From positions 1 to 14,856 of the forward strand of contig JAFGTL010000229.1 in NCBI GenBank assembly GCA_016934125.1: a stretch of 14,856 nt of DNA, read 5' to 3'. The position numbers and the translations under genes are program-made. Below, piece after piece: positions 1-7,955 of the stretch. The stretch's first letter is position 1. Each line of letters begins with the position of its first letter. This DNA is from Candidatus Hydrogenedentota bacterium (GTDB lineage Bacteria > Hydrogenedentota > Hydrogenedentia > Hydrogenedentales > SLHB01). The notes below the pieces were generated by a model. It saw nothing but the letters and a program-made list of their open reading frames with translations, was not told the DNA's origin and searched no databases.

Positions 1-2250
1 ATCGACCCCGCCGTGGCCCATTCCGGCTCGCGTTCCATCCGGTGCAGCGCCGACGCCTTGGGCGAGACACACGGCGCGCGGCAGGTTATCGACTTCGACC
101 CACCCATCCAACACCCCTTCCGCGTGGCCGGCTGGAGCAGGGCGGTCGACGCGGAGGTCGGCCGGGACTACGACGTCTACCTCGACCTCCACTACGACGA
201 CGGCACCCCGCTTTGGGGCCGGATCGCCGCGTTCAAACCCGGCACCCACGACTGGCAACCCACGGAACTCGTGTTCGACGTGGCCCGGCCCGTCAAGCGC
301 ATCGAGCTGTTCGTCCTGTTCCGTAACGCCAAGGGCACCGTCTGGTTCGACGATATCGAGGTGACTCTCGCCCCGTTCGACCTGCGGGAGGCGCGCGTGG
401 TCCACGGCCTGTTCGGGCCCGGGAGCGTGGGCATTGCGGCATCGGCCTCGCTACCCGCGTCGTGGCGCGTCGCCCTCGAAGCCGGCGGCCGCGTCGTCGC
501 CCAGCAATCGGGCGACGCCCTGCCCATCCGCGCCCTGTTTGCCCCTGGCCCCCTGGCGGAAGGCGCGGCGCCACGCTTCATCATCGAGGCCCGGGACACG
601 TACCTCGGCGAGGCGCAGACCCAGGTGGTGGGCCTCGACCCCGCCCCGTCCGCAGCCGGCCCGGAACGCCCCTACGCGGTGTGGACGGAGACCGCCATGC
701 GGCGCGTCATGCCCCAGGCCCTGCCGCCTTCAGCCGAGGCCCTCGCTGCGCCCGAAGCCCGGATCGCCCTGGCCGGCCACGAGTACGAGAGCTTTCAGGT
801 GGCCCTATGCGCCGCATCGGACGCGTCAATCGGCGACGTCCACGTCGAGTTGTCCGACCTCGCGTGCGAGGCCAACGGCGCCCAGATTCCGCGGGAGTGT
901 ATCGAGTGGCACCAAGTCGGCTATGTCGCGGTCAAGGACATCAACCAGCATCCGGCCAACCCCGCCCTCACTTCGGGCTGGTATCCCGACGCCCTGTTAC
1001 CCGTTGAATCCTTTGGGCTTAGCCCCGATCTCACCCAGGCCCTCTGGGTCACGGTATACGCCCCGCTCGGCACGCCCCCGGGCGAATACGCGGGCACCCT
1101 CACCCTCCGCCCGGCCGGTGCGCCACCGGCCGAAGTGGCCGTTCGCGCGACCGTGTACGGATTCAGCCTGCCCGAAACCGGCCATCTGAAGACCGCCTTC
1201 GCCCTTATGGACGGTTACCTCGAACGGGTCTACGGCAAGCCCCTTTCCCCCGAGATCCGCCGCCGCTATGGCGATTACGTGCTCCGCCACCGCCTCAATC
1301 CCGACGACATCTCGCGCACCGCCCCCCCCGTTATCGACGACCTGCTCCACTACCGCGACCGCGGCCTGAACGCCTTCAACGTCCTGAACATGGTCGAGGA
1401 ACGCGGCGACCGGCCCTGGGTGTGCTTCAGCGACAAGGAAACCTACACCACTGCGTTCAAGGAGCGCCTCATCGCCCGCCTCGACCCCTACGTGGCCGCG
1501 CTCCGCGATGCCGGCCTGGCCGGCAAGGCCTACATCTACACCTTCGACGAACGGGGCGACGACTTCTTCCCCATCATCCGCGAGTACTTCGGCATGGTGA
1601 AGGAGCGGTACCCGGAGATTCCCACCTTCACCACGGCCAAGATCCCGCAGGATCCCGCCGCCATGCGCGACCTCAACGTCGACTGGAACTGCCCCCTCAC
1701 GTCCGTCTACGACTTCGAAGCCGCGGAACGATGCCGGGCCACCGGGCTCGAGGTTTGGGCCTACGTGTGCTGCGGACCGCGCTATCCCTATGCAAACTGG
1801 ATGCTTGAGCATCCCCTCATCGAGTCCCGCGTCCTCTGGTGGCAGTGTTACCACCAGAAGATGGATGGACTGCTCTACTGGGGCCTCAGTATCTGGAGCC
1901 GCCCCCACAACGACCGCCCCATCGACCCCGCCGCCGGCCCTCTCCTGGACTGGGAACTCTCGGGCGGCGGCACCGGCTGGTGGGCGCGCGTGTACGGCGA
2001 CGGCCGCCTCCTCTACGCCGGCCCCGACGGCCCCTTCGGCAGCATCCGCCTCGCCAACATCCGCGACGGCCTCGAGGATTACGAATACCTCTGGCTCCTG
2101 AGTGAGGCCGCGGGCGATGTCGAAACCGGCCGCGCAGCCTGCCCGCCCGTGACCACCAGCCTCACCGATTTCACCCGCGACCCGGCCGTCGTCTACGCCC
2201 AACGGGATAAGGTAGCCCGACTTATCGCAGAGAAAGTGACGGATAAATGA
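1..2250 (+). CDS. DUF4091 / GH123-like glycoside hydrolase-type protein, 5' end outside window
   Basis: The reading frame is open from base 1. The first possible start (GTG at 13) has no ribosome site and lies inside what reads as a carbohydrate-binding-like module, so the true start is upstream. Residue numbers count from that GTG. Residues 1-120 look like a CBM-type beta-sandwich (motif VWFDDIEVTL). Residues about 225-385 form the N-terminal sandwich typical of GH123/DUF4091 proteins (WVTVYAPLGTPPGEYAGTLT). A TIM-barrel-like region follows and ends in the family signature IRDGLEDYEYLWLL. An Asp-Glu pair (D512-E513 in YIYTFDE) sits where GH123 beta-N-acetylgalactosaminidases carry their substrate-assisted catalytic pair; this equivalence is from memory. 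Glycan hydrolysis is therefore plausible, but many DUF4091 proteins have no known substrate. The missing N-terminus prevents a signal-peptide call. It is followed by a promoter-bearing spacer, so it probably ends a transcription unit. Confidence 0.85.
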   Translation: MDPAVAHSGSRSIRCSADALGETHGARQVIDFDPPIQHPFRVAGWSRAVDAEVGRDYDVYLDLHYDDGTPLWGRIAAFKPGTHDWQPTELVFDVARPVKRIELFVLFRNAKGTVWFDDIEVTLAPFDLREARVVHGLFGPGSVGIAASASLPASWRVALEAGGRVVAQQSGDALPIRALFAPGPLAEGAAPRFIIEARDTYLGEAQTQVVGLDPAPSAAGPERPYAVWTETAMRRVMPQALPPSAEALAAPEARIALAGHEYESFQVALCAASDASIGDVHVELSDLACEANGAQIPRECIEWHQVGYVAVKDINQHPANPALTSGWYPDALLPVESFGLSPDLTQALWVTVYAPLGTPPGEYAGTLTLRPAGAPPAEVAVRATVYGFSLPETGHLKTAFALMDGYLERVYGKPLSPEIRRRYGDYVLRHRLNPDDISRTAPPVIDDLLHYRDRGLNAFNVLNMVEERGDRPWVCFSDKETYTTAFKERLIARLDPYVAALRDAGLAGKAYIYTFDERGDDFFPIIREYFGMVKERYPEIPTFTTAKIPQDPAAMRDLNVDWNCPLTSVYDFEAAERCRATGLEVWAYVCCGPRYPYANWMLEHPLIESRVLWWQCYHQKMDGLLYWGLSIWSRPHNDRPIDPAAGPLLDWELSGGGTGWWARVYGDGRLLYAGPDGPFGSIRLANIRDGLEDYEYLWLLSEAAGDVETGRAACPPVTTSLTDFTRDPAVVYAQRDKVARLIAEKVTDK

Positions 2251-2252
2251 CA

Positions 2253-2280
2253 TTTAGATTCAGAATAAGATCAATATACT
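2253..2280 (+). promoter_or_regulatory. Candidate sigma70-type promoter for the FAD oxidoreductase gene
   Basis: TTTAGA (2253-2258, four of six matches to TTGACA) is separated by 16 bp from TATACT (2275-2280, five of six matches to TATAAT). It lies in a spacer that is strikingly AT-rich against the GC-rich flanks. Transcription would start near 2287, leaving a leader of about 85 nt before the ATG at 2371. A perfect 6-1-6 palindrome, AGCTTTTAAAGCT (2301-2313), lies just downstream of the predicted start and could be an operator or a small hairpin. Found by consensus match only. Confidence 0.5.
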
Positions 2281-2370
2281 GAGCCCAAATATACAAATAG
2301 AGCTTTTAAAGCTGGATTATTGCCTCTTTCCCCGTGACCGTGAGAAGGCCCAAGCCAGAGGATTACATCG

Positions 2371-3801
2371 ATGACCGGTGAGATTGCGCGCAGGACGTTC
2401 ATGTTGTCGGGTGCCGGGGCGGTGGCCATGGGGGCGGCCGGGCCGGCGGTCGAGCCGGCGCCCGGCGACGCCGCACGGAGCGCAGGGAGCGCCGGAGGCA
2501 AGGCCATGGAGGTGTACGAAGAACCGGCCCAGGAGGTTCCGATCGAGCCCGAGGCGGACGTGGTGGTATCCGGCGGCGGCCCGGCAGGCGTGGCCGCGGC
2601 GGTCACCGCGGCCCGGCTCGGCGCGAAGACGCGCCTCATCGAGGTAAATGGTTGTCTGGGCGGGGTTTGGACGGCCGGCCTGTTGAGTTGGATCCTCGAT
2701 GCGTCCAACAAGGGCGGCATCATGGCCGAGATCCTGGCCGAACTGGATCGGCGCGGGGCCTTGGCCCATTACGAGCGGAAATGCTACGACCCCGAGGCCA
2801 TGAAGCTCCTCCTCGACCAGATGTGCCTCGACGCGGGCGTGACGGTACACCTCCACACCCGGGCGGTCGCGGCGGCCCGGGGCGGCCAGAACCGGCTCGC
2901 CTTGGCGATCACCGAGTCGAAATCGGGCCGGCGGGCCTTTGGCGGCCGGGTGTTCGTGGACGCGACGGGCGACGGCGACCTGGCGACCCTGGCCGGGTGC
3001 GGGTTCGACGTGGGCCGGGAAGGCTCGGGCGAAACGCAACCCCTCAGCATGATTGGCCTGCTCGCCGGGATCCGCCGGGAGGCGGTGGCGCCTTTCGTGT
3101 GCAACCTGCCCGAGGCGGGCGGCCACGGCGCGGCCAAGGATCGCCTCCTCGCCGAGATGCGCCGGGCGGGCCTCGATCCTTCGTACGCCCGCCCTACGAT
3201 GTTCTGTATCCGCGACGGCCTCTTCTGCCTCATGGCCAACCACGAATACGGCGTGCCGGCCACGGACGCGGACGCCATCTCTCAGGCCACCCTCCGCGGC
3301 CGTGCCGAAGTGCACGCCCTCGTGGCCGGCCTGCGCGCCTTGGGCGAGCCTTGGGCCGGCGTGCAGGTGGTGGCTACGGCCGAACACATCGGCGTGCGCG
3401 AGGGGCGTCGCATCCACGGCAGGTATACCGTTACGGCCCAGGATCTTATCGACGGGAAGCGCCACGACGACGCCGTGTGCCGCACCACATTCTCCGTGGA
3501 TGTGCACTCGACAAGTCCCGCCAAGACGAAGGGCATCATGCACGAGAAGGTGCGCGCCAAACCCTACGATATCCCCTACCGCGCCCTGATCGCCCGGGAC
3601 GTGGACGGCCTGCTCACGGCGGGCCGGTGCATCAGCGGCGATTTCCTCGCCCACTCGAGCTACCGCGTCACGGGCAACGCCGTCGCCATGGGCGAAGCGG
3701 CCGGCGCCGCGGCCGCCTTGGCCGCATCGGGCAACCGCATGCCCCACGAACTCGACTGGGCCGCCGTACGCGACGCGATTCAGTCCGTCTCGCGGGCCTG
3801 A
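2371..3801 (+). CDS. Tat-exported FAD-dependent oxidoreductase (FAD_oxidored family)
   Basis: The protein has 476 residues. ATG 2371 is preceded by AGAGGA (2357-2362) with 8 nt spacing. The N-terminus carries a twin-arginine-type signal (R7-R8 in ARRTFML, then a small-residue hydrophobic stretch to about 26) and an Ala/Gly/Pro-rich linker to about residue 60. The dinucleotide-binding fold begins at residue 63 with GGGPAG (G68, G70, G73) and ends with acidic E91 in RLIEVNGCLGG, the usual ribose-binding position. The C-terminal segment (GLLTAGRCISGDFLAHSSYR, then VTGNAVAMGEAAG) is the second FAD-contacting region of this flavoprotein family, which is often found in polysaccharide-degrading Planctomycetota and related bacteria. 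The substrate is unknown; a hydroxyl-bearing sugar or acid is a guess. Tat export fits a protein folded around FAD before secretion. The gene has its own promoter candidate and is 102 bp upstream of the sialidase-like gene. Confidence 0.9.
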   Translation: MTGEIARRTFMLSGAGAVAMGAAGPAVEPAPGDAARSAGSAGGKAMEVYEEPAQEVPIEPEADVVVSGGGPAGVAAAVTAARLGAKTRLIEVNGCLGGVWTAGLLSWILDASNKGGIMAEILAELDRRGALAHYERKCYDPEAMKLLLDQMCLDAGVTVHLHTRAVAAARGGQNRLALAITESKSGRRAFGGRVFVDATGDGDLATLAGCGFDVGREGSGETQPLSMIGLLAGIRREAVAPFVCNLPEAGGHGAAKDRLLAEMRRAGLDPSYARPTMFCIRDGLFCLMANHEYGVPATDADAISQATLRGRAEVHALVAGLRALGEPWAGVQVVATAEHIGVREGRRIHGRYTVTAQDLIDGKRHDDAVCRTTFSVDVHSTSPAKTKGIMHEKVRAKPYDIPYRALIARDVDGLLTAGRCISGDFLAHSSYRVTGNAVAMGEAAGAAAALAASGNRMPHELDWAAVRDAIQSVSRA

Positions 3802-3903
3802 CGCCGACTGGCCGTACGGAAATGCGTGCGTGCGGCACCGCGCTCCTGGTAAGCTGAGGCCGGGCAAACCGGGGCTTGGCCGGAACGGAGGATTGCGGGC
3901 AAG

Positions 3904-5232
3904 ATGAAAACCTGTGGGCATTTCGCGCGGATGGGCGCCGGGCTGTTCATCGCACTCGGGCTGTGCCCGGCCTTGTGCGCCGAGGAGGCCCAACCCGCGC
4001 CGGCCGTGCCCCTCGCCGACTACCTGCTCAATATCGAGGAAGCCGAGCCGCCCCGGCTGAAGGAAGGCGTCCTCGAGATCGCGCCGGTCGTGTTGCCCGA
4101 GGGCGAATTCTGGCTGGGCCCGAACGATCATTTCGGCTGGCCCGTGGCCACCCGGGCAGACGACGCCATCGTGGTGTTATACCACCGGATCCCGCAGCAC
4201 TGGGGCGGATCGGCGGCGAGGGATGAGCATAGCAGCTCGGTGGTCGTGGTGCGCTCGACAGATGGCGGGGCCACGTGGACAACGCCCGTCGATCTGCGCA
4301 GCGTCGTCAAACACCGAACCGAGGGCTGCCGCACGGGGTTCGGCAACGCCATCGGCACCACGCAGAGCGGCCTGATCGTCGCCGTCACCCACCAGGGCGT
4401 GTTCCACTCCGACAACGCGGGCGAGTCGTGGCGCCACGTGCCGGGCGCGTTCGGCGGCGAGCAACTCGAGGGGCCCGTGACGAACAACGGCCCGCGGCTC
4501 ATCGAGCATCCCGAGTACGGCCTGGTGGTGCTAGGCCATCAGTCGGCCGGGCGCAATGAGGACGGAACGGAGCGCATCGCGGACACCATCTGGGTGCGCT
4601 ACTCGAAGGACGAGGGCCGCACGTGGCACGAGACCAAGCAGGATCTGCCCGAATGGGCCAAGCCGGTGGAGCCCACCCCGCTCCTGGTGGGCGGTGCATT
4701 CGTCGTCGTGGCCCGGTGCCACGGCGGATTCGAGCCGCTCCGCAAAACGTGGCGCTACCTCCAGTTGGTGTCGACCACGGGCTGGCTCCCCTTCGAGCCC
4801 GCCTTGACGAACATGCGCACCTCGGAAACCGGCAAGAGCCCGTGGCACGGCCCGTGGTCCCAGGACACGGTGGATCTGCTGCTGAATCCGCGCACCGGCC
4901 GCATCGAAGCCGTGGCGACGAACCGGGACGGCGGCGGCCAGGGGCGCGAGCACATCCAGAGCCACATGACGCTCAATCTGTGGAGCATCGATCGGGACGA
5001 ACTGCTCGCCGGCGCGTCGACGTGGCGGTTCGAGGGCACCCTCCTCATGCGCCGCGGCACCCACGTCACCAACGTCGACGGCATGCATCCCGGCGCCGGC
5101 GTCGTCGATGAGGAGCGCGGCGTTGAACACATCTTCGTCTACCTGGGGTATCCGGCGGGGCCGGCCGGCATCTTCCGGATCACGCGGACGCTCGATACGC
5201 CGGCGCTGAGCCGGTGGCTGAAAGGAGACTGA
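3904..5232 (+). CDS. Secreted sialidase-like (BNR/Asp-box) six-bladed propeller protein
   Basis: The protein has 442 residues. ATG 3904 follows GGAGGA (3887-3892) with a somewhat long 11 nt gap. Residues 1-25 are a Sec signal peptide: a basic start, a GLFIALGLCPAL core and a likely cleavage after ALCA. Three Asp boxes of the S-x-D-x-G-x-x-W type are visible: STDGGATW (118-125), SDNAGESW (169-176) and SKDEGRTW (234-241). They define the propeller fold of sialidases and related BNR proteins. The mature protein would act outside the cytoplasm. Many Asp-box proteins in environmental bacteria are not true sialidases, and I did not confirm the arginine triad that binds the sialate carboxylate, so the substrate is open. 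The stop is 3 bp before the next gene, whose ribosome site (AAAGGAGA, 5221-5228) lies inside this coding sequence, so the two are probably co-transcribed and translationally coupled. Confidence 0.85.
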   Translation: MKTCGHFARMGAGLFIALGLCPALCAEEAQPAPAVPLADYLLNIEEAEPPRLKEGVLEIAPVVLPEGEFWLGPNDHFGWPVATRADDAIVVLYHRIPQHWGGSAARDEHSSSVVVVRSTDGGATWTTPVDLRSVVKHRTEGCRTGFGNAIGTTQSGLIVAVTHQGVFHSDNAGESWRHVPGAFGGEQLEGPVTNNGPRLIEHPEYGLVVLGHQSAGRNEDGTERIADTIWVRYSKDEGRTWHETKQDLPEWAKPVEPTPLLVGGAFVVVARCHGGFEPLRKTWRYLQLVSTTGWLPFEPALTNMRTSETGKSPWHGPWSQDTVDLLLNPRTGRIEAVATNRDGGGQGREHIQSHMTLNLWSIDRDELLAGASTWRFEGTLLMRRGTHVTNVDGMHPGAGVVDEERGVEHIFVYLGYPAGPAGIFRITRTLDTPALSRWLKGD

Positions 5233-5235
5233 TCC

Positions 5236-5574
5236 ATGGAGTCGGAAGGAAAGGCGTCCGGCAGCGTCACCGTGATCAACGTCATCGTCGTCAAGGCGGA
5301 GGATCAGGATCGCTTGGTTGACGGCATGCGCCAAATGTGCACGAACCTCATGGAGAAGCAGCCGGGCTTCGTCTCGGCGCGCATTTACAAGAGCCGCGAT
5401 AAACGCCGCGTGGCCGTGCACGCCAACTGGGCGTCCGCAGAAGCCTTCGAGGCGGCGTTCCGCGATCCCGACGTCCTCTTCATCATGCGCAAGGGACTCG
5501 ACATCGTCCAGCCCGAGTGGCACATCTACGAATGCGTGCACGAAGCGCCGGGCTCGGCAGAGGCGGAGGCCTGA
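5236..5574 (+). CDS. Antibiotic biosynthesis monooxygenase (ABM)-like small protein
   Basis: The protein has 112 residues, the usual size for a single-domain dimeric alpha+beta ABM barrel. ATG 5236 is placed 7 nt after AAAGGAGA (5221-5228). The pattern is typical of the family: a first beta strand (VTVINVIVVK, residues 11-20), a helix with DRLVDGMRQM, the turn KQPGFVSARIYKS, then WASAEAFEAAFRDPD and a final strand near EWHIYECVHE. No signal peptide is present, so it is cytoplasmic. ABM proteins include quinol and polyketide monooxygenases, haem-degrading enzymes and several small-molecule isomerases; the family alone does not fix a reaction. Its tight coupling to a secreted sialidase-like gene is unexplained. 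A GC-rich 7-bp inverted repeat spans its stop codon (GAGGCGG 5560-5566 with CCGCCTC 5577-5583), and a terminator-like hairpin follows. Confidence 0.85.
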   Translation: MESEGKASGSVTVINVIVVKAEDQDRLVDGMRQMCTNLMEKQPGFVSARIYKSRDKRRVAVHANWASAEAFEAAFRDPDVLFIMRKGLDIVQPEWHIYECVHEAPGSAEAEA

Positions 5575-5617
5575 GGCCGCCTCGCGACAAGCCGCTTGAG
5601 TCTCGGCGGGGAGCGAG

Positions 5618-5656
5618 GCACTCTGAGTGCGGAACCGACTGAAAGAGTCGGCCTTT
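5618..5656 (+). terminator. Palindrome pair with terminator-like hairpin after the ABM gene
   Basis: Two perfect inverted repeats sit in tandem: GCACTC-T-GAGTGC (5618-5630) and CCGACT-gaaag-AGTCGG (5635-5651). The second is a 6-bp stem with a 5-nt loop followed by CCTTT, resembling a weak intrinsic terminator with a short T tract. It would end the sialidase-ABM transcript. The first has a 1-nt centre and cannot fold tightly as RNA, so it may instead be a DNA-binding palindrome for the next gene. Confidence 0.4.
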
Positions 5657-5714
5657 ACTCAACCGATTGCGTCTCGATGCCGGGCAATTTGGATGTCTGA
5701 TGACATTCGGTTCC

Positions 5715-5721
5715 AAGGAGG
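5715..5721 (+). promoter_or_regulatory. Ribosome binding site that fixes the start of the small membrane protein
   Basis: AAGGAGG, a near-perfect anti-16S match, lies 7 nt before ATG 5729. It favours this start over an in-frame GTG at 5627, which would add 34 residues across the terminator-like hairpin region. Confidence 0.75.
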
Positions 5722-5728
5722 CGTTGCT

Positions 5729-6202
5729 ATGGACCTTGAGGCCTTTTTCAAGTTTGTCTATGCCCCCGTGTGGGCAATTGCGTCCTCACTTGTGGCAGTC
5801 TTCGTCGGCTACAAGATGCAAGTCCGGATTCAGAATCGGCAGTTCTCGCGTGACGACATGATCAGGAAGCAGGAACGGCAATCCGAGGAGATGGCCAGGC
5901 GTCCGAATCCGAACGAACTCGTAATACTCCGGCACTGCGCGGAACACCCTCCAGAAGATGGACAGTTCCATTGTCAGTTTTGCTCCGGCCTCACCTATGT
6001 TAACGATCAGCCGGCTAATGACTGTAGCTTTCTGGCGATCAGAGACAGTCTAGATAGCCTCGCCCGTAAGGGCTATATCGAGATCTTCCAGGCCATGGAC
6101 TCAGGCCTGTCATTCACGATGCTCATACCCGATGAGCGGCTAGCGACTCTAATCGAGGAATCTGAAGAGAAAGGCGCCGGGAGCGCCAGCAGTAACCCTT
6201 GA
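5729..6202 (+). CDS. Small membrane-anchored protein of unknown function, atypical base composition
   Basis: The protein has 157 residues, starting at ATG 5729 chosen from the strong AAGGAGG 7 nt upstream. I do not recognise the family. Residues 1-30 hold one transmembrane segment (VWAIASSLVAVFVGY) of signal-anchor type. A charged, Gln/Arg-rich, probably helical linker follows (about 31-60). A soluble domain then begins NELVILRHCAEHP and continues to FLAIRDSLDSLARKGYIEI and MLIPDERLATLIEE. The helix - helix - LARKGYIEI strand pattern resembles a winged-helix fold; this is pattern reading, not a database match. Between the two halves is FHCQFCSG; with C73 and H72 of RHCAEH nearby it might bind a metal, but that is speculative. 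Its base composition and codon choice are visibly less GC-rich than the flanking genes (more codons ending in A or T), consistent with recent acquisition. It probably forms its own transcription unit. Confidence 0.75.
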   Translation: MDLEAFFKFVYAPVWAIASSLVAVFVGYKMQVRIQNRQFSRDDMIRKQERQSEEMARRPNPNELVILRHCAEHPPEDGQFHCQFCSGLTYVNDQPANDCSFLAIRDSLDSLARKGYIEIFQAMDSGLSFTMLIPDERLATLIEESEEKGAGSASSNP

Positions 6203-6219
6203 CGTTGGCGAGCCAGATA

Positions 6220-6244
6220 GGGTGCGCGGACGCGCCCAGCACCC
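6220..6244 (+). terminator. Possible hairpin after the small membrane protein gene
   Basis: GGGTGC (6220-6225) and GCACCC (6239-6244) form a perfect 6-bp stem around a GC-rich 13-nt loop, 17 bp after the stop codon. There is no T tract, so it may be a factor-dependent stop or mere RNA structure in the leader of the next gene. Confidence 0.25.
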
Positions 6245-6287
6245 GAACGTATGAGAGAGATGAAACCAAAAGAATGAGGGACACACG

Positions 6288-7925
6288 ATGCAGACAGTTC
6301 CATTTTGTGAGATCCTCATCGGCGTTGCGGCCATCGTCTTGGCCCTGTTCGGCGCGGCGCCGGCGGCGCACGCCCAGGAGGGCGAACTGCTGTACAACGG
6401 GATCCGGCTGCCCGCCCAGTGGCCGCCCGCCGACGGGCCCCTCTCCTACGAGCCCATGGACACCCCCTGGCTCGAGTCCCCGCCCGACGTCATCCCCATC
6501 GACGTCGGCCGCCAATTGTTCGTAGACGACTTCCTCGTCGCCGACACCTCCCTCGAGCGCGTCCATCACGCCGCCACGTACTGGCCCGACAACCCCGTGC
6601 TCGCGCCCGATCGGCCCTGGGAGAACAAGTCCTCCTCGGCCGATCATCCCGCGCCCACGGCCATGGTGTTCAGCGACGGCGTGTTCTACGACCCCCAGGA
6701 CGAGCTGTTCAAGATGTGGTATATGGCGGGCTACTGCGACGCGACGGCCTACGCGACGTCCACGGACGGCATCCGCTGGACGAAACGCGCGCTCGACGTG
6801 GCCGAGGGCACGAATCTCGTGGAAACCACCCGGCGCGACTCGGGCACCGTCTGGCTGGATCTCGCCGAATCCGATCCCGCCAAGCGCTTCAAGATGGTGC
6901 TCTACACACTGGAGTCGGATCGCCGCCTCGCGCTGTCCTACTCGGCCGACGGCATCCACTGGACGCCCGCGCCCACCTCCGGCAAACCCCTGGGCGATCG
7001 CTCGACGATGTTCCTCAACCCCTTCCGAAACGTGTGGGTGTACAGCCTGCGCGCTTACGAAAGAGGCGGCATCGGGCGCTATCGCCGCTATTGGGAGCAC
7101 CGCGACATCGAGCAAGGGCTCACCTACGCCCCGGATCAGCCCCCGTTCTGGGTGGGCGCCGATCGACTCGATCCGCCCCGGGCCGATCTCGGCACGCCCT
7201 GCGAACTCTACAACCTCGATGCCGCGGCCTACGAAAGCCTCATCATCGGCCTCTTCGACATCTGGCGCGGCCAGCCGGACGATCGCTCGAAACCCAACGA
7301 ACTCTGCATCGGCTTCAGCCGCGATGGCTTCCACTGGCACCGCCCCATGCGCGAGGCCTTCATTCCCGTATCCGAAACCTACGGCGACTGGAACTGGGGC
7401 AATGTCCAATCCGCCGGCGGCTGTTGCCTCGTGGTGGGCGACCGGTTGTACTTCTACGTGAGCGGCCGCTCCGGCGTGCAAGGCTCGAAAGCCTCGAGCG
7501 TCTGCGCCACCGGCCTCGCCACGCTCCGGCGCGACGGATTCACCTCCATGGATGCCGGCGACGCCGCCGGCACGCTCCTGACGCGCCCCGTCCAGTTCAG
7601 CGGCAAGTATCTCTTCGTCAACCTCGATGCCCCCGACGGCGAACTGCGCGTCGAAGTCTGCGATCTCGACGGGAACGCGATCGCGCCCTTCACACGCGCC
7701 AAGTGCCGGCCCGTCCAGGCCGACAGTTGCCGGGAGCCGGTGCGCTGGAAGTCCGGCGCGGACTTGTCGGCCCTGGCCGGCACGCCCGTGCGGTTCCGAT
7801 TCCACTTGCGGCGCGGCCGGCTCTACGCATTCTGGGTGAGCGCGGACGCGTCGGGCGCCAGCCGCGGCTACGTGGCCGCAGGCGGCCCGGGCTTCACGGG
7901 CCCGGCCGACACGGCCGGCCAATGA
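6288..7925 (+). CDS. Secreted GH32/GH43-like beta-propeller protein
   Basis: The protein has 545 residues. ATG 6288 is 7 nt after GAGGG (6276-6280). Residues 1-30 are a Sec signal peptide with a hydrophobic core (IGVAAIVLALFGAAP) and likely cleavage after AHA. From about residue 70 the motif IDVGRQLFVDDFLVAD (71-86) and then DNPVLAPDRPWE (101-112) mark a group of large propeller proteins, often annotated glycosyl hydrolase family 32/43-like, that I associate with Planctomycetota and related bacteria. Blade-like repeats follow: GVFYDPQDELFKMWYMAGY, TSTDGIRWTKRA, SYSADGIHWT and SRDGFHWHRP. The C-terminal ~115 residues (from LLTRPVQFSGKYLFVN) look like a separate beta-sandwich. Hydrolysis of an extracellular polysaccharide is likely but the substrate and catalytic acids cannot be assigned. 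creB begins 30 bp downstream with no visible promoter between, so the hydrolase-like gene and creBC may share a transcript. Confidence 0.85.
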   Translation: MQTVPFCEILIGVAAIVLALFGAAPAAHAQEGELLYNGIRLPAQWPPADGPLSYEPMDTPWLESPPDVIPIDVGRQLFVDDFLVADTSLERVHHAATYWPDNPVLAPDRPWENKSSSADHPAPTAMVFSDGVFYDPQDELFKMWYMAGYCDATAYATSTDGIRWTKRALDVAEGTNLVETTRRDSGTVWLDLAESDPAKRFKMVLYTLESDRRLALSYSADGIHWTPAPTSGKPLGDRSTMFLNPFRNVWVYSLRAYERGGIGRYRRYWEHRDIEQGLTYAPDQPPFWVGADRLDPPRADLGTPCELYNLDAAAYESLIIGLFDIWRGQPDDRSKPNELCIGFSRDGFHWHRPMREAFIPVSETYGDWNWGNVQSAGGCCLVVGDRLYFYVSGRSGVQGSKASSVCATGLATLRRDGFTSMDAGDAAGTLLTRPVQFSGKYLFVNLDAPDGELRVEVCDLDGNAIAPFTRAKCRPVQADSCREPVRWKSGADLSALAGTPVRFRFHLRRGRLYAFWVSADASGASRGYVAAGGPGFTGPADTAGQ

Positions 7926-7955
7926 ATCGCGCCCCACGCCCCAGAGGATAACGGC

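Noticed and set aside
997..2253. 418-codon open frame on the - strand opposite the DUF4091 gene
   Set aside because: It is the antisense of a recognised protein, with low-complexity Gly/Val/Glu/Ala composition.
2317..4131. 604-codon open frame on the - strand opposite the FAD oxidoreductase
   Set aside because: The + strand protein has clear FAD motifs and a ribosome site. The antisense frame has biased composition and no recognisable domain.
5627..5728. Upstream GTG start adding 34 residues to the small membrane protein
   Set aside because: It would put coding sequence through the terminator-like hairpin, while ATG 5729 has a near-ideal ribosome site.
6199..6204. TTGACG as a -35 element for the propeller gene at 6288
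   Set aside because: The sequence 15-19 bp downstream is GC-rich with no -10-like hexamer, and the match overlaps the preceding stop codon.
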